Of a DNA stretch of 38,176 nt, positions 1-7,861 are shown piece by piece (positions within the stretch are counted from its first letter, which is position 1; every line of letters starts with the position of its first letter). The stretch is from Citromicrobium sp. (GTDB lineage Bacteria; Pseudomonadota; Alphaproteobacteria; Sphingomonadales; Sphingomonadaceae). The stretch spans positions 1 to 38,176 of the forward strand of contig QFNA01000027.1 in NCBI GenBank assembly GCA_003248395.1, in the 5' to 3' direction. The translations under genes and the position numbers were made by a program. The notes beneath the pieces were generated by a model that worked only from the letters and a program-made list of their open reading frames with translations, searched no databases and was not told where the DNA came from.

Positions 1-57
1 ATGCTCTCTCCGTAAAATACGTTTGCACGAGCGCCTAGAGGCGACAATGCCGCAACG

Positions 58-795
58 TCAATCGCGGTGGGCGCTTATCAGGAACTCGATATTGCCTTCT
101 GGGCCGGTAATCGGGCTTTCGACGATACCTTGAACTGCAAAGCCACGACCCTCAATCCACTCGCGAACTTCGTCGCAGACACGGGCATGGAGCGCCGGAT
201 CGCTGACCACGCCTTTCTTGCCCACCTCCTCGCGCCCGACCTCGAACTGGGGTTTGATCAGTGCAATGACACGGCAATGGCCTTCGACCAGGTCGAGGGG
301 GCGTTCGAGCACTTTGGCGAGGCCGATAAAGCTGGCATCGCAGACCACCCATGACACCGGCCGATCGATCATCTCGGAAGTCAGAATTCGTGCACTGGTC
401 TGCTCCAGAACAGTCACGCGATCGTCCTGACGCAGTTTCCATGCAAGCTGGTTGGTGCCGCTGTCGACTGCGAAGACATGCGCCGCTCCGCCCTGCAGCA
501 GCACATCCGTGAACCCGCCGGTCGAACTGCCGATATCCATCGCGGTGACGCCGCGGGGGTCGAGCCCGAAGTGTTCGATGGCGTGGGCCAGTTTGATCCC
601 GCCGCGGCTGACCCATGGATGATCGCGGCCGCGGATATCGAGCGGGGCGTCCTCCGCGATCTGCTGGCCCGGCTTCGCCATCTTCTGTTCGCCCGAGAAT
701 ACGAGCCCCGCCATGACCAGCGCCTGCGCACGCGTTCTGCTCTCGACCAGACCACGGTCGACGAGTATTTGATCGAGGCGGCGTTTCTTGGCCAT
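58..795 (-). CDS. tlyA: TlyA family rRNA 2'-O-methyltransferase (hemolysin A family)
   Basis: The 245-aa protein has an N-terminal S4-type RNA-binding domain (about residues 4-60, basic start KKRRLDQILVDRG) followed by an FtsJ-like methyltransferase fold. The SAM-binding stretch is AMDIGSSTGGFTDVLL near residue 85; the later CDASFI and IKPQFE motifs supply the Asp and Lys/Glu of the expected K-D-K-E site. The length matches TlyA proteins, which methylate ribose 2'-OH groups in 16S and/or 23S rRNA and affect capreomycin sensitivity in mycobacteria. The haemolysin label is historical. The gene is divergent from the lipoprotein gene at 830, with only 34 bp between start codons, so both promoters must overlap there. 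The 57 bp after its stop hold nothing I recognise. Confidence 0.93.
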   Translation of the reverse strand: MAKKRRLDQILVDRGLVESRTRAQALVMAGLVFSGEQKMAKPGQQIAEDAPLDIRGRDHPWVSRGGIKLAHAIEHFGLDPRGVTAMDIGSSTGGFTDVLLQGGAAHVFAVDSGTNQLAWKLRQDDRVTVLEQTSARILTSEMIDRPVSWVVCDASFIGLAKVLERPLDLVEGHCRVIALIKPQFEVGREEVGKKGVVSDPALHARVCDEVREWIEGRGFAVQGIVESPITGPEGNIEFLISAHRD

Positions 796-829
796 TGGAA
801 ACTTGGCGCTTAACGAGCATTGGAGGCAT

Positions 830-1372
830 ATGAAACCGATCTATGGACAATTTGCCGCCGCCTGCGCGCTCACCTTCGGCCTCGCAGCCTGCATTCCCCC
901 TGCACCCGAACCGACGCCTGCCCCCAGCCCGGCACCGGTCGTCACGCCGACACCGACACCCGCGCCGGTCGTCCAGCCGCGTCCGGACAACTGGATGGAT
1001 GCGCGCCAGACGCCCGGAAACTGGAGCTATGGCGCCGCATCGGGCGGCACGATGGCGCAGTATTCTTCGGGCAATTCACCTGTCTTTGCCCTGATGTGCA
1101 ACGCAGCCTCGCGCCAGATCAGCCTGACCCGCCTCGGGTCGGCAGCTTCGACGGGCCAGATGAATATTCGCACCGAAACGAGCGAGCGGGCCTTGCCCGT
1201 CCAGAGAGGTGCGACGGCAAACGCGCTTTCGGCCACGCTCCAGCCGCGCGATCCGCTGCTCGACGCCATGGCGCTGACCAAGGGCCGCTTTGCCGTCGAG
1301 ACCGCGGGTAGCGCGCCGCTCTACCTGCCCGCGTGGGCCGAGGTGACGCGCGTTATCGAGGATTGCCGGTAA
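830..1372 (+). CDS. Small proline-rich lipoprotein, function unknown
   Basis: This 180-aa protein begins with a lipoprotein signal peptide ending in a lipobox (GLAAC, acylated Cys21), so it should be anchored in the outer or inner membrane. A low-complexity Pro/Ala/Thr linker follows (about residues 22-50), then a compact domain of about 120 residues that I cannot assign to a named family. The ATG at 830 is preferred over the in-frame ATG at 788 because GGAGG lies at 822-826, four bases before it, and because it places the signal peptide at the N-terminus. The gene is divergent from tlyA. A hairpin at 1381-1402 lies just past its stop but is better oriented as a terminator for the opposite strand. 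Confidence 0.8.
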   Translation: MKPIYGQFAAACALTFGLAACIPPAPEPTPAPSPAPVVTPTPTPAPVVQPRPDNWMDARQTPGNWSYGAASGGTMAQYSSGNSPVFALMCNAASRQISLTRLGSAASTGQMNIRTETSERALPVQRGATANALSATLQPRDPLLDAMALTKGRFAVETAGSAPLYLPAWAEVTRVIEDCR

Positions 1373-1374
1373 GA

Positions 1375-1402
1375 AAAAATGGCCCGGACCATCTTCCGAG
1401 CC
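1375..1402 (-). terminator. Possible intrinsic terminator facing the minus strand
   Basis: Arms at 1381-1388 and 1395-1402 can pair over 8 bp around a 6-nt loop. Read on the minus strand the stem closes with one G-U wobble and is followed at once by A and six T. On the plus strand the same position is a C-A mismatch and no T-run follows. The signal therefore faces the minus strand, although no convincing minus-strand gene runs into it from the right. It may end an antisense transcript, or block read-through into the lipoprotein gene. Confidence 0.35.
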
Positions 1403-1542
1403 ACAAAGACCGATTCTGACGTGGGAAAACTTTTTTTCAAGCCTTGTTTTCGCACGGCTAACGAATCAAATATGTCGTCAAGATCAGCGGCGAACGCGGT
1501 CTTGGGCCCCGGTGATACGGCGGCTCTTAGCTCACAAGCGCG

Positions 1543-1556
1543 AAAGGAGGTGATCC
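1543..1556 (+). promoter_or_regulatory. Extended Shine-Dalgarno, full anti-16S complement
   Basis: Fourteen consecutive bases pair with the 3' tail of 16S rRNA. Ordinary sites in this window match 4 to 6 bases. The ATG of the 18-codon ORF follows after a single intervening base, with the AGGAGG core at optimal distance. Confidence 0.7.
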
Positions 1557-1557
1557 G

Positions 1558-1614
1558 ATGTCTCATGGTTCAGCAGAGAGGTCGGCAAGTTTCCGCGCGA
1601 GGTACTATCGGTAA
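1558..1614 (+). CDS. 18-codon ORF behind a perfect Shine-Dalgarno; leader peptide or small protein
   Basis: The ORF reads MSHGSAERSASFRARYYR and stops with TAA. Bases 1543-1556 (AAAGGAGGTGATCC) are complementary to the last 14 nt of bacterial 16S rRNA, and the AGGAGG core sits 7 nt before the ATG, which is ideal spacing. A small hairpin (AGCGGC 1639-1644 with GCCGCT 1652-1657) and a strong terminator (1666-1707) follow, and ilvE starts 48 bp later. This is the layout of a leader peptide with an attenuator, but the peptide has no Ile, Leu or Val codons. It is Ser-, Arg- and Ala-rich, so classical branched-chain attenuation is not supported. It could be an independent small gene. The rest of the 335-bp stretch (1373-1707) holds only this unit and the minus-facing hairpin. 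Confidence 0.55.
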   Translation: MSHGSAERSASFRARYYR

Positions 1615-1665
1615 AACAATACCCTTAGAGACTTCGTGAGCGGCACTTCCCGCCGCTGACCATGC

Positions 1666-1707
1666 GAAGGGCAGCACACCCGAGGGTGTCGCTGCCCTTC
1701 TCATTTT
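1666..1707 (+). terminator. Strong intrinsic terminator or attenuator before ilvE
   Basis: The stem pairs GAAGGGCAGC (1666-1675) with GCTGCCCTTC (1691-1700) and continues as ACACC with GGTGT around a CGAG loop, with one bulged C at 1690. TCATTTTG follows. It lies 48 bp before the ilvE start, leaving little room for an independent ilvE promoter downstream. It may therefore act as an attenuator, or it may simply end the small transcription unit. Confidence 0.8.
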
Positions 1708-1755
1708 GTGCGTCAGACCTTGCCCTGCTCCCCGCCGCGCTTTAACCGCGGCGAC

Positions 1756-2853
1756 ATGGATTTCGCACACCTCACCCACCCCGCCCCGGTTCCCGGCGAG
1801 ACCCGCCAGCAGGCGCTGCAGGACCCCGGCTTCGGCAAACTGTTCACCGATCATATGGTCGTCATTGATTACGACGCCGACGCTCCAGATTCAGTGGGAG
1901 GCGGATGGCATCGGGCCACGCTGGGGCCGCGCGAGTCCATCAGTCTCGACCCGGCGGCGGCGGTCCTGCACTATGCGCAGGAAATCTTCGAAGGGATGAA
2001 AGCCTACAAGCAGGCTGACGATAGCCTCGCCCTGTTCCGGCCCGAACAGAACGCGCGTCGTTTCAATGAGAGTGCGCGGCGCATGGCGATGCCTGACCTA
2101 CCCGAGGAGTTATTCCTCGAGTCGATCCGGCAGCTGGTCGCCAAGGATCGCGACTGGGTGCCTTCGGACCCCGACGGCTCGCTCTACCTGCGCCCCTTCA
2201 TGTTCGCATCAGAGGCCTTCCTCGGCGTGCGTCCGGCGCGGCAGTACAAATATATCCTCATCGCCAGCCCTGTCGGACCATATTTCAAGGGCGGCGCCAA
2301 GCCGGTGAAGATCTGGGTCAGCCGCAACTATACGCGCGCCGCCCCGGGCGGGACCGGTGCGGCGAAGACCGGCGGGAATTATGCGGCGAGCCTCGTCCCG
2401 CAGGCCGAAGGGATCGAGAACGGCTGCGACCAGGTCGTCTTCCTCGACGCGGTCGAGAAGAAATGGATCGAGGAACTGGGCGGCATGAACCTGTTCTTCG
2501 TGTTCGACGATGGCACGGTCATCACCCCGCCGCTGACCGGCACGATCCTGCCGGGCATCACCCGCGACAGCCTGATCCAGTTGCTGCGCGAAGAAGGACT
2601 GCAGGTGCGCCAGGAACCCTATAGCATCGACCAGTGGCGCGCCGATGCGACGACGGGCAAACTGCTCGAAACGATGGCCTGTGGAACGGCGGCGGTCGTG
2701 ACGCCGGTCGGCACGGTGCTCGGCCCCGATGGCGAATTCACCATCGGCAGCGGGGGCACCGGACAGATCACGACCAAGATCCGCAACACGCTCGTCGGCA
2801 TTCAGAAGGGCACGGTGGAAGACGCGCGCGGCTGGATCACCAAGCTGGACTGA
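1756..2853 (+). CDS. ilvE: Branched-chain amino acid aminotransferase
   Basis: This 365-aa class IV PLP enzyme transfers the amino group between glutamate and the 2-keto acids of Leu, Ile and Val. The PLP lysine is K204 in AAKTGGNYAAS, the signature also seen in E. coli IlvE. EEIGG-like EELGGMNLFFVF, LPGITRD and the late TGTAAVVTPV-type segment (here CGTAAVVTPVG) are all in place. The ATG at 1756 begins MDFAHLTHP; a GTG 48 bases upstream is in frame but lies inside the terminator tail. No clear Shine-Dalgarno precedes 1756. The next gene, trhO, starts 4 bp after the stop, so ilvE is the first gene of a three-gene operon. Upstream is the 18-codon ORF/terminator unit, a possible control point. 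Confidence 0.95.
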   Translation: MDFAHLTHPAPVPGETRQQALQDPGFGKLFTDHMVVIDYDADAPDSVGGGWHRATLGPRESISLDPAAAVLHYAQEIFEGMKAYKQADDSLALFRPEQNARRFNESARRMAMPDLPEELFLESIRQLVAKDRDWVPSDPDGSLYLRPFMFASEAFLGVRPARQYKYILIASPVGPYFKGGAKPVKIWVSRNYTRAAPGGTGAAKTGGNYAASLVPQAEGIENGCDQVVFLDAVEKKWIEELGGMNLFFVFDDGTVITPPLTGTILPGITRDSLIQLLREEGLQVRQEPYSIDQWRADATTGKLLETMACGTAAVVTPVGTVLGPDGEFTIGSGGTGQITTKIRNTLVGIQKGTVEDARGWITKLD

Positions 2854-2856
2854 TCC

Positions 2857-3798
2857 GTGCCGGACACCCAGACGTTCACCGTTGCTGCACTCTACAAGTT
2901 CACGCCGTTCAGCGAACCAGATGCGCTGCGCGATCCCCTGTTCGCAATCTGCGACACCAACGGCGTCAGGGGCACCCTGCTTCTCGCCAGGGAAGGTATC
3001 AACGGAACAATAGCCGGTACGCCGCAGGCGATCGCGGCGGTGCTCGACCATATTCGCAGCCTCCCGGGCTGCCGGGATCTGGAGGTCAAGTTCTCGACCG
3101 CCGCGCAGATGCCGTTCATCCGGCTGAAAGTGCGGGTGAAGTCGGAGATCGTGACGATGGGGGAATCCGACATCGATCCCCGCAAGAGCGTCGGTCGATA
3201 TATCGCCCCTGAAGACTGGAATGCGCTGATTTCCGATCCCGACACGCTCGTGATCGATACGCGGAACGATTACGAGACGGCCATCGGCAGTTTCGACGGG
3301 GCGATCGACCCTCACACCCAAAGCTTTCGCGATTTTCCTGCGTGGTTTCGCGACCATCGCGACGATTTGCTCGCGGGCAAGAAGCGGGTTGCCATGTTTT
3401 GCACCGGAGGCATCCGCTGCGAGAAATCGACCAGCTTTCTCCGTGCGGAAGGCGTCGAGGACGTCTTTCATCTCGAGGGCGGAATCCTGAAATACCTCGA
3501 GACGATACCCGAAGCCGAGAGCCTTTGGCAGGGGGAATGCTTCGTCTTCGACGAACGCGTGTCGGTCGGCCATGGTCTTCGGCAGGGCAATTATAGCCTG
3601 TGCCGCGCCTGCCGCCGCCCCTTGAGCGAAGAAGACCGCGCGGCCGAAGAGTTCGTCGCGGGCGTCAGTTGCCCGCATTGCATTGACGAGCGCGACGAGA
3701 AGCAACGCGCGCGGTATTCGGAGCGGCAGAAGCAACAGCAGATCGCGCGCAAGCGCGGCGTCGAACATGTCGGTGCGCGGCTGTCGAAGCGCCGATGA
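2857..3798 (+). CDS. trhO: tRNA uridine(34) hydroxylase, rhodanese-like
   Basis: The 313-aa protein matches the TrhO/YceA family, which makes 5-hydroxyuridine at tRNA position 34 using oxygen. An N-terminal acylphosphatase-like region (about 1-100) is followed by a rhodanese domain with active-site C182 in FCTGGIRCEKS, and C188 is the second conserved Cys. The C-terminus carries CRAC and CPHC pairs, probably metal-binding, then a basic helical tail. The start is GTG at 2857, directly after the ilvE stop. The gene's end overlaps the next gene's ATG by 4 bases (ATGA), implying translational coupling. Confidence 0.92.
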   Translation: MPDTQTFTVAALYKFTPFSEPDALRDPLFAICDTNGVRGTLLLAREGINGTIAGTPQAIAAVLDHIRSLPGCRDLEVKFSTAAQMPFIRLKVRVKSEIVTMGESDIDPRKSVGRYIAPEDWNALISDPDTLVIDTRNDYETAIGSFDGAIDPHTQSFRDFPAWFRDHRDDLLAGKKRVAMFCTGGIRCEKSTSFLRAEGVEDVFHLEGGILKYLETIPEAESLWQGECFVFDERVSVGHGLRQGNYSLCRACRRPLSEEDRAAEEFVAGVSCPHCIDERDEKQRARYSERQKQQQIARKRGVEHVGARLSKRR

Positions 3799-4424
3799 AC
3801 GATCTGCCGATCCTCTACAGTTTCCGCCGTTGCCCATACGCGATGCGCGCGCGGATGGCCCTGATCGCAAGCGGGACGAATTGCGAAGTCCGTGAAGTGA
3901 AACTCGCGGCGAAACCAGCGGAATTGCTCGACGCTTCGCCGAAGGCAACGGTGCCTGTGCTGGTGCTGCCGGATGGCAGCGTCATCGACGAAAGCATCGA
4001 AATCATGCGGTATGCCCTGGCATTGTCTGACCCGGAAGGGTGGCTGGCCGGCGATGCCGAACGCTGGATCGAGACCAATGACGGTCCGTTCAAGCATCAC
4101 CTCGACCGCTACAAATATTATACCCGTTATGACACCGATCCGCTGGAACACCGGGCCAGTGCGCTTGCGATCCTGGAAGAGCTCGACCGGCAACTGGATG
4201 GGCGAGCCAATCTATGCGGCGAGGCTCGCACGCTGGCCGATGTCGCCCTGTTCCCCTTCGTCCGACAGTTCGCCAACCATGATCGCGAGTGGTTCGACGC
4301 CTTGCCGCTCCGCAATCTGCATGCCTGGTTGAAGCGGCACCTGGACTCGGGGCTGTTCGCATCGGCAATGACGAAGCGCGACATCTGGAAATCCGGCGAC
4401 GCGCCTGTATTCCTTGCTGACTAA
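3795..4424 (+). CDS. Glutathione S-transferase family protein
   Basis: The 209-aa protein has a thioredoxin-like N-terminal domain with RRCPYAMRARMAL, where C13 is the likely catalytic residue as in omega/beta-type GSTs. An ATVPVLVLPDGSVIDESIEI segment (cis-Pro and glutathione-binding Glu-Ser) follows, then an all-helical C-terminal domain. The substrate cannot be read from sequence. It overlaps trhO by 4 bp and is the last gene of the ilvE operon. Its TAA stop overlaps the stop of the convergent NAD synthetase gene (shared CTAA at 4421-4424), leaving no room for a terminator between the genes. Confidence 0.88.
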   Translation: MNDLPILYSFRRCPYAMRARMALIASGTNCEVREVKLAAKPAELLDASPKATVPVLVLPDGSVIDESIEIMRYALALSDPEGWLAGDAERWIETNDGPFKHHLDRYKYYTRYDTDPLEHRASALAILEELDRQLDGRANLCGEARTLADVALFPFVRQFANHDREWFDALPLRNLHAWLKRHLDSGLFASAMTKRDIWKSGDAPVFLAD

Positions 4425-6721
4425 AGCGGCGGCAATCCCAGCTCCAGATCCTGTAGCCAGACATGAGCGACAGCGTCGCTCGGGGCGCGCCAGTCGCCGC
4501 GCGGGCTCAAGGCACCGCCAGCGCTGACCTTCGGACCATTGGGAAGCGCGCTGCGCTTGAACTGGCTGAATTCGAAGAAGCGCTTGAGGAAATTCTCCAG
4601 CCATTTTGCGATGGTCGCAATATCGTACTGGTTCTTCGCGTCTTCCGGAAAGCCTATCGGCCATTTTCCGGCAGCGAGATCCTTCCATGCATGATGCGCG
4701 AGAAAGGCCACATGCGTGGGCGACTGACCCCATCTGAGGATGTGGTGAAGGAAGAAATCGTTGAGTTCGTAGGGTCCGATGATAAACTGCGTCGACTGGA
4801 TTTCGCCATCCTCGCCCGCAGGGACGAGTTCGGGACTGATTTCCGTCGCGACGATATCGTCGAGTACGGCATCGACATCCGGATCGAACTGATTGGTCCG
4901 TTCGGCCCAGCGAATGAGATACTGGATCAGCGTCTTGGGGACACCGGCGTTGACACCGTAATGGCTCATCTGGTCGCCGACGCCATAGGTGCACCAGCCC
5001 AGCGCTAGTTCCGAAAGATCGCCGGTGCCGATGACGAAGCCCGAATGGTGACCGGCCAGCCGGAAAAGATAATCGGTACGCAGACCCGCCTGGACATTCT
5101 CGAAGGTGACGTCGTGTACCGGTTCGCCATCGGCAAAGGGATGACCCATATCCTGCAGCATCCGTTCCGCCGCCGGCCTGATGTCGATTTCCTCCGCGGT
5201 GATTCCGAAGGCCTTCATCAATCGCCAGGCGTTGGTCTTCGTATTGTCCGAAGTTGCGAAGCCGGGCATGGTATAGCCGCGGATGTCGGTGCGCGGACGA
5301 TCGAGCCTGTCCATGGCCTTGGCCGCAACGATCAGGGCATGCGTGCTGTCCAGCCCGCCGGAAATACCGATGACAAGCGATTTTGCGCGGGTGGCCGAAA
5401 TGCGGCGCATCAGTGCATCGACCTGAATGTTGAACGCCTCGTAACAGTCTTCGTCGAGCTTGTGCTCGCGGTTTGGCACGAAGGGGAAACGGCGCACGGG
5501 TCGTCTCAGCCCGTAATCGCCCGGCCGGCAGGCGTGAGTGAACTCGATCCTGCGATACCAGTCCTCCGGCCTGCCGGCAGCCTCTGCGGCATCGTTGAAG
5601 GTCTGCATGCGCATCCGTTCGCCGAGGATCCGCGGCGTGTCGACATCGGCGATGCAGAGCTCCGGCTCCAGATCGAACCGGACGCTTTCGGCGAGAAGGT
5701 CGCCCAGCTCGTAGATCATGCCCTGCCCGTCCCAGGCCATATCGGTGGTGCTCTCTCCGTGACCGCTTGCCGAATAGGCGTAGGCACAAACCGAGCGGCT
5801 GGAGCTTGCGCGGGAGAGCAGGTGCCGTTCGTCCGATTTTCCGATGGTGATGTTCGATGCGGAAAGATTGAGCAGGATGGTCGCGCCAGCCAGCGCCGCC
5901 AGCGTCCCGGGAGGATTGGGTGACCAGAAATCCTCGCAGATCTCTATGCCGAAGCAGAAGCCCGGCAGATTCGATGCGCTGAACAGGAGATCGGTGCCGA
6001 ACGGAACGTCCTCGCCACCGCAGGCGATCATCAGGCCAAGGCATTCCCGCCCGTGAGCGAACCAGCGCTTCTCGTAAAATTCGCGGTAGTTGGGAAGATA
6101 ACTCTTGGGAACGGCGCCGAGAACCTGGCCGCCTGCGATCACCACGGCGCAATTGTAGATGCGGCCATTGCGACGCAGCGGCGCACCAATAACCAGCACC
6201 GGCGTAAGCGAGCGCGATGCCTCGACGATCTCGCCGAGACACCGATCGACCGCATCGAGCAGCGCCGTCTGCAAATGCAAATCGTCGATGGCGTAGGACG
6301 AAAGGCACAGCTCGGGATAGAGTAACAGGTCGACGTTCTGGCCGTCGGCCATCTTCGCCTGCTCGATGATACCGCTGGCATTGAAGGCGACATCTGCGGT
6401 CCGCACCTTGGGCGTGCTCGTGGCGACGCGCACGAAACCATGGGTGTGGAGGTCGTAGAACGGATGGGTGTCACTCTTGCTCATGGAGACCTTGTGCTGG
6501 TGGGGTGAAGGTGCGGCGGGGGGTGCGATCCAGTCTTCGGGCTCGCAGATACCGAGTTCGGCCAGCTTGCGCTGGGCATCGGGCCGCGCGATGCGCCCCT
6601 TGCTTTCCCAGCCGAAGACCGTTTGCGTCTTGAAACCATGGCGCGCAGCGAAGTCTGCGGCAGACAAGCGCGGGCGCTGCGCATTCCGCCAGTGTTTGAG
6701 TTTTTGTCCCGCGCGATGCAT
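4421..6721 (-). CDS. nadE: Glutamine-dependent NAD(+) synthetase with N-terminal HTH domain
   Basis: Residues 80-766 form a complete NadE closely resembling the M. tuberculosis enzyme: a glutaminase (nitrilase-fold) domain with catalytic triad E137, K206 and C262 (PELCLS, VPKSYLP, EICEDF), then an ammonia-dependent synthetase domain with the PP-loop SGGLDST at 454-460 and GTGDLSELALGW. It amidates deamido-NAD. Residues 1-78 read as an XRE/HTH-type helix-turn-helix (GQKLKHWRNAQ ... TQTVFGWESKGRI ... RKLAELG), in the same frame with no stop. A standard NadE would start at the internal ATG at 6484, with only a weak AAGGT before it. The ATG at 6721 has GAGG upstream. Either this is a true regulator-enzyme fusion, or two starts are used. 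A 7+7 dyad lies at 6729-6749. Confidence 0.9.
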   Translation of the reverse strand: MHRAGQKLKHWRNAQRPRLSAADFAARHGFKTQTVFGWESKGRIARPDAQRKLAELGICEPEDWIAPPAAPSPHQHKVSMSKSDTHPFYDLHTHGFVRVATSTPKVRTADVAFNASGIIEQAKMADGQNVDLLLYPELCLSSYAIDDLHLQTALLDAVDRCLGEIVEASRSLTPVLVIGAPLRRNGRIYNCAVVIAGGQVLGAVPKSYLPNYREFYEKRWFAHGRECLGLMIACGGEDVPFGTDLLFSASNLPGFCFGIEICEDFWSPNPPGTLAALAGATILLNLSASNITIGKSDERHLLSRASSSRSVCAYAYSASGHGESTTDMAWDGQGMIYELGDLLAESVRFDLEPELCIADVDTPRILGERMRMQTFNDAAEAAGRPEDWYRRIEFTHACRPGDYGLRRPVRRFPFVPNREHKLDEDCYEAFNIQVDALMRRISATRAKSLVIGISGGLDSTHALIVAAKAMDRLDRPRTDIRGYTMPGFATSDNTKTNAWRLMKAFGITAEEIDIRPAAERMLQDMGHPFADGEPVHDVTFENVQAGLRTDYLFRLAGHHSGFVIGTGDLSELALGWCTYGVGDQMSHYGVNAGVPKTLIQYLIRWAERTNQFDPDVDAVLDDIVATEISPELVPAGEDGEIQSTQFIIGPYELNDFFLHHILRWGQSPTHVAFLAHHAWKDLAAGKWPIGFPEDAKNQYDIATIAKWLENFLKRFFEFSQFKRSALPNGPKVSAGGALSPRGDWRAPSDAVAHVWLQDLELGLPPL

Positions 6722-6728
6722 CGCCCTC

Positions 6729-6749
6729 GATTATCCGGAAAAGATAATC
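6729..6749. promoter_or_regulatory. Perfect dyad upstream of HTH-nadE, candidate operator
   Basis: GATTATC (6729-6735) and GATAATC (6743-6749) are exact inverted repeats with a 7-nt spacer. The dyad ends 8 bases before the ATG of the HTH-nadE gene, in the 37-bp gap after the topoisomerase stop. The position suits an autoregulatory operator for the fused HTH domain. A weak RNA hairpin in a topoisomerase-nadE message is the alternative; no T-run is present. Confidence 0.45.
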
Positions 6750-6758
6750 GTGGCAAGT

Positions 6759-7760
6759 TCAGGCGGCGAGCAGTTTCTTGCTGGATGGATTGGCTTCGAG
6801 GAGATCAATCAGCGCGCGCTCCTCGCGAGTCAGCCATTGTGTCGCGCGTGGCAGCTTGAGGGTCTTGCGCCATTCCTCTTGATCGTCGAGCAGGTCGATG
6901 ACTGCCGGGTGGATGTAGCTCTTACGCGTCACCGCCGGGGTATTACCCAGTTGCGAGGCTACGCATTCGAGCAATTCCTTCATCGGCATCTTGCCCTCGC
7001 CGTCCTTGAGGCACTCCATGCCCATGACGCTGGCGTGCCAGGTGCGAAAATTCTTGGCGGTAAACCGCTCGCCCATCGTCTCTTCCAGATATTCGTTGAC
7101 GTCCGACGATCCGACCGAATGGACCTCGCCATCGTCTTCGAGATATTTGAAGACATGCTGGCCAGGGAGGTCCTGCATGTTCCGCACCATCCGGGCGAGG
7201 CTGGCGTCACTCAGCTTGACCTCGCGCATCTGGCCCGACTTGCCCTTGTAACGAAGCTTGAGTGTCTTGCCGGTAACCTCGGCATGACGTCGGCGCAGCG
7301 TTGTGGCGCCATAACTCTTGTTCCGCGCCGCATAGCCTTCGTTACCGACCCGCACGGCGCCCAGATCGAGCAGGCGCACCACGCTGGCGACGGCACGTTC
7401 CCATGTCAGCTTGCGCCCGCGCAGATCATCATCGACGCGCTTACGGATCAGCGGCAGCAAATTGCCGAAGGCGAGGCACTTGTCGAATTTCTCGCTCTCG
7501 CGCGCCGCGCGAAATTCCGGGTGATATCGATATTGCTTGCGGCCCTTTGCATCGACACCGGTGGCAAGGATGTGGCCGTTAGGGGCCGGACAGAACCATT
7601 CATCGGTATAGGCCGGAGGGAGCGCAATGGCATTGAGTCGCTTCTTCTCCGCCGCATCCTTGATCAATTTCCCTTCGGGATCGTAATAGGCCCAGCCCTT
7701 GCCCGCACCCTTGCGCGTTATTCCCGGCAATTCATCGTCGACATAGATGAGTTTGGTCAT
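6759..7760 (-). CDS. DNA topoisomerase IB (poxvirus-like type)
   Basis: The 333-aa protein belongs to the bacterial type IB topoisomerases, which relax supercoils by a 3'-phosphotyrosyl nick. Y282 in NTPAVTRKSYIHP is the nucleophile. R137 (RVGNEGY), K172 (YKGKSG) and R239 (KNFRTWHA) fit the catalytic arginines and lysine, and an Asn stands before TPA where vaccinia has His, as is common in bacterial members. The N-terminal part (ITRKGAGKGWAYYDPEGK) is the typical small clamp domain. I chose ATG 7760 because MTKLIYVDDELPGI is the usual family start; an in-frame ATG at 7802 would add 14 residues. It shares the strand with nadE, 37 bp upstream of it. Confidence 0.92.
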   Translation of the reverse strand: MTKLIYVDDELPGITRKGAGKGWAYYDPEGKLIKDAAEKKRLNAIALPPAYTDEWFCPAPNGHILATGVDAKGRKQYRYHPEFRAARESEKFDKCLAFGNLLPLIRKRVDDDLRGRKLTWERAVASVVRLLDLGAVRVGNEGYAARNKSYGATTLRRRHAEVTGKTLKLRYKGKSGQMREVKLSDASLARMVRNMQDLPGQHVFKYLEDDGEVHSVGSSDVNEYLEETMGERFTAKNFRTWHASVMGMECLKDGEGKMPMKELLECVASQLGNTPAVTRKSYIHPAVIDLLDDQEEWRKTLKLPRATQWLTREERALIDLLEANPSSKKLLAA

Positions 7761-7861
7761 GGCGTAGCGATAAACCTTGGCCGCGCCGATCCGGTTCCCC
7801 ATCTTGCCATTTGCAACGAAATCGCAGCTCCGAAAAATGTCAAACGGAACAAGGAATTGTC

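Noticed and set aside
1379..1639. 86-codon plus-strand and 81-codon minus-strand frames in the gap before ilvE
   Set aside because: Neither has a ribosome site, signal or recognisable domain. The plus frame conflicts with the better supported 18-codon ORF.
2209..3948. 579-codon antisense frame over ilvE and trhO
   Set aside because: Composition is that of a GC-rich shadow frame and the opposite strand encodes two well-recognised enzymes.
4212..6308. 698-codon frame overlapping nadE on the same strand
   Set aside because: It is an out-of-frame reading of nadE, very rich in Arg and Gly, with no motifs; the nadE frame carries the whole catalytic set.
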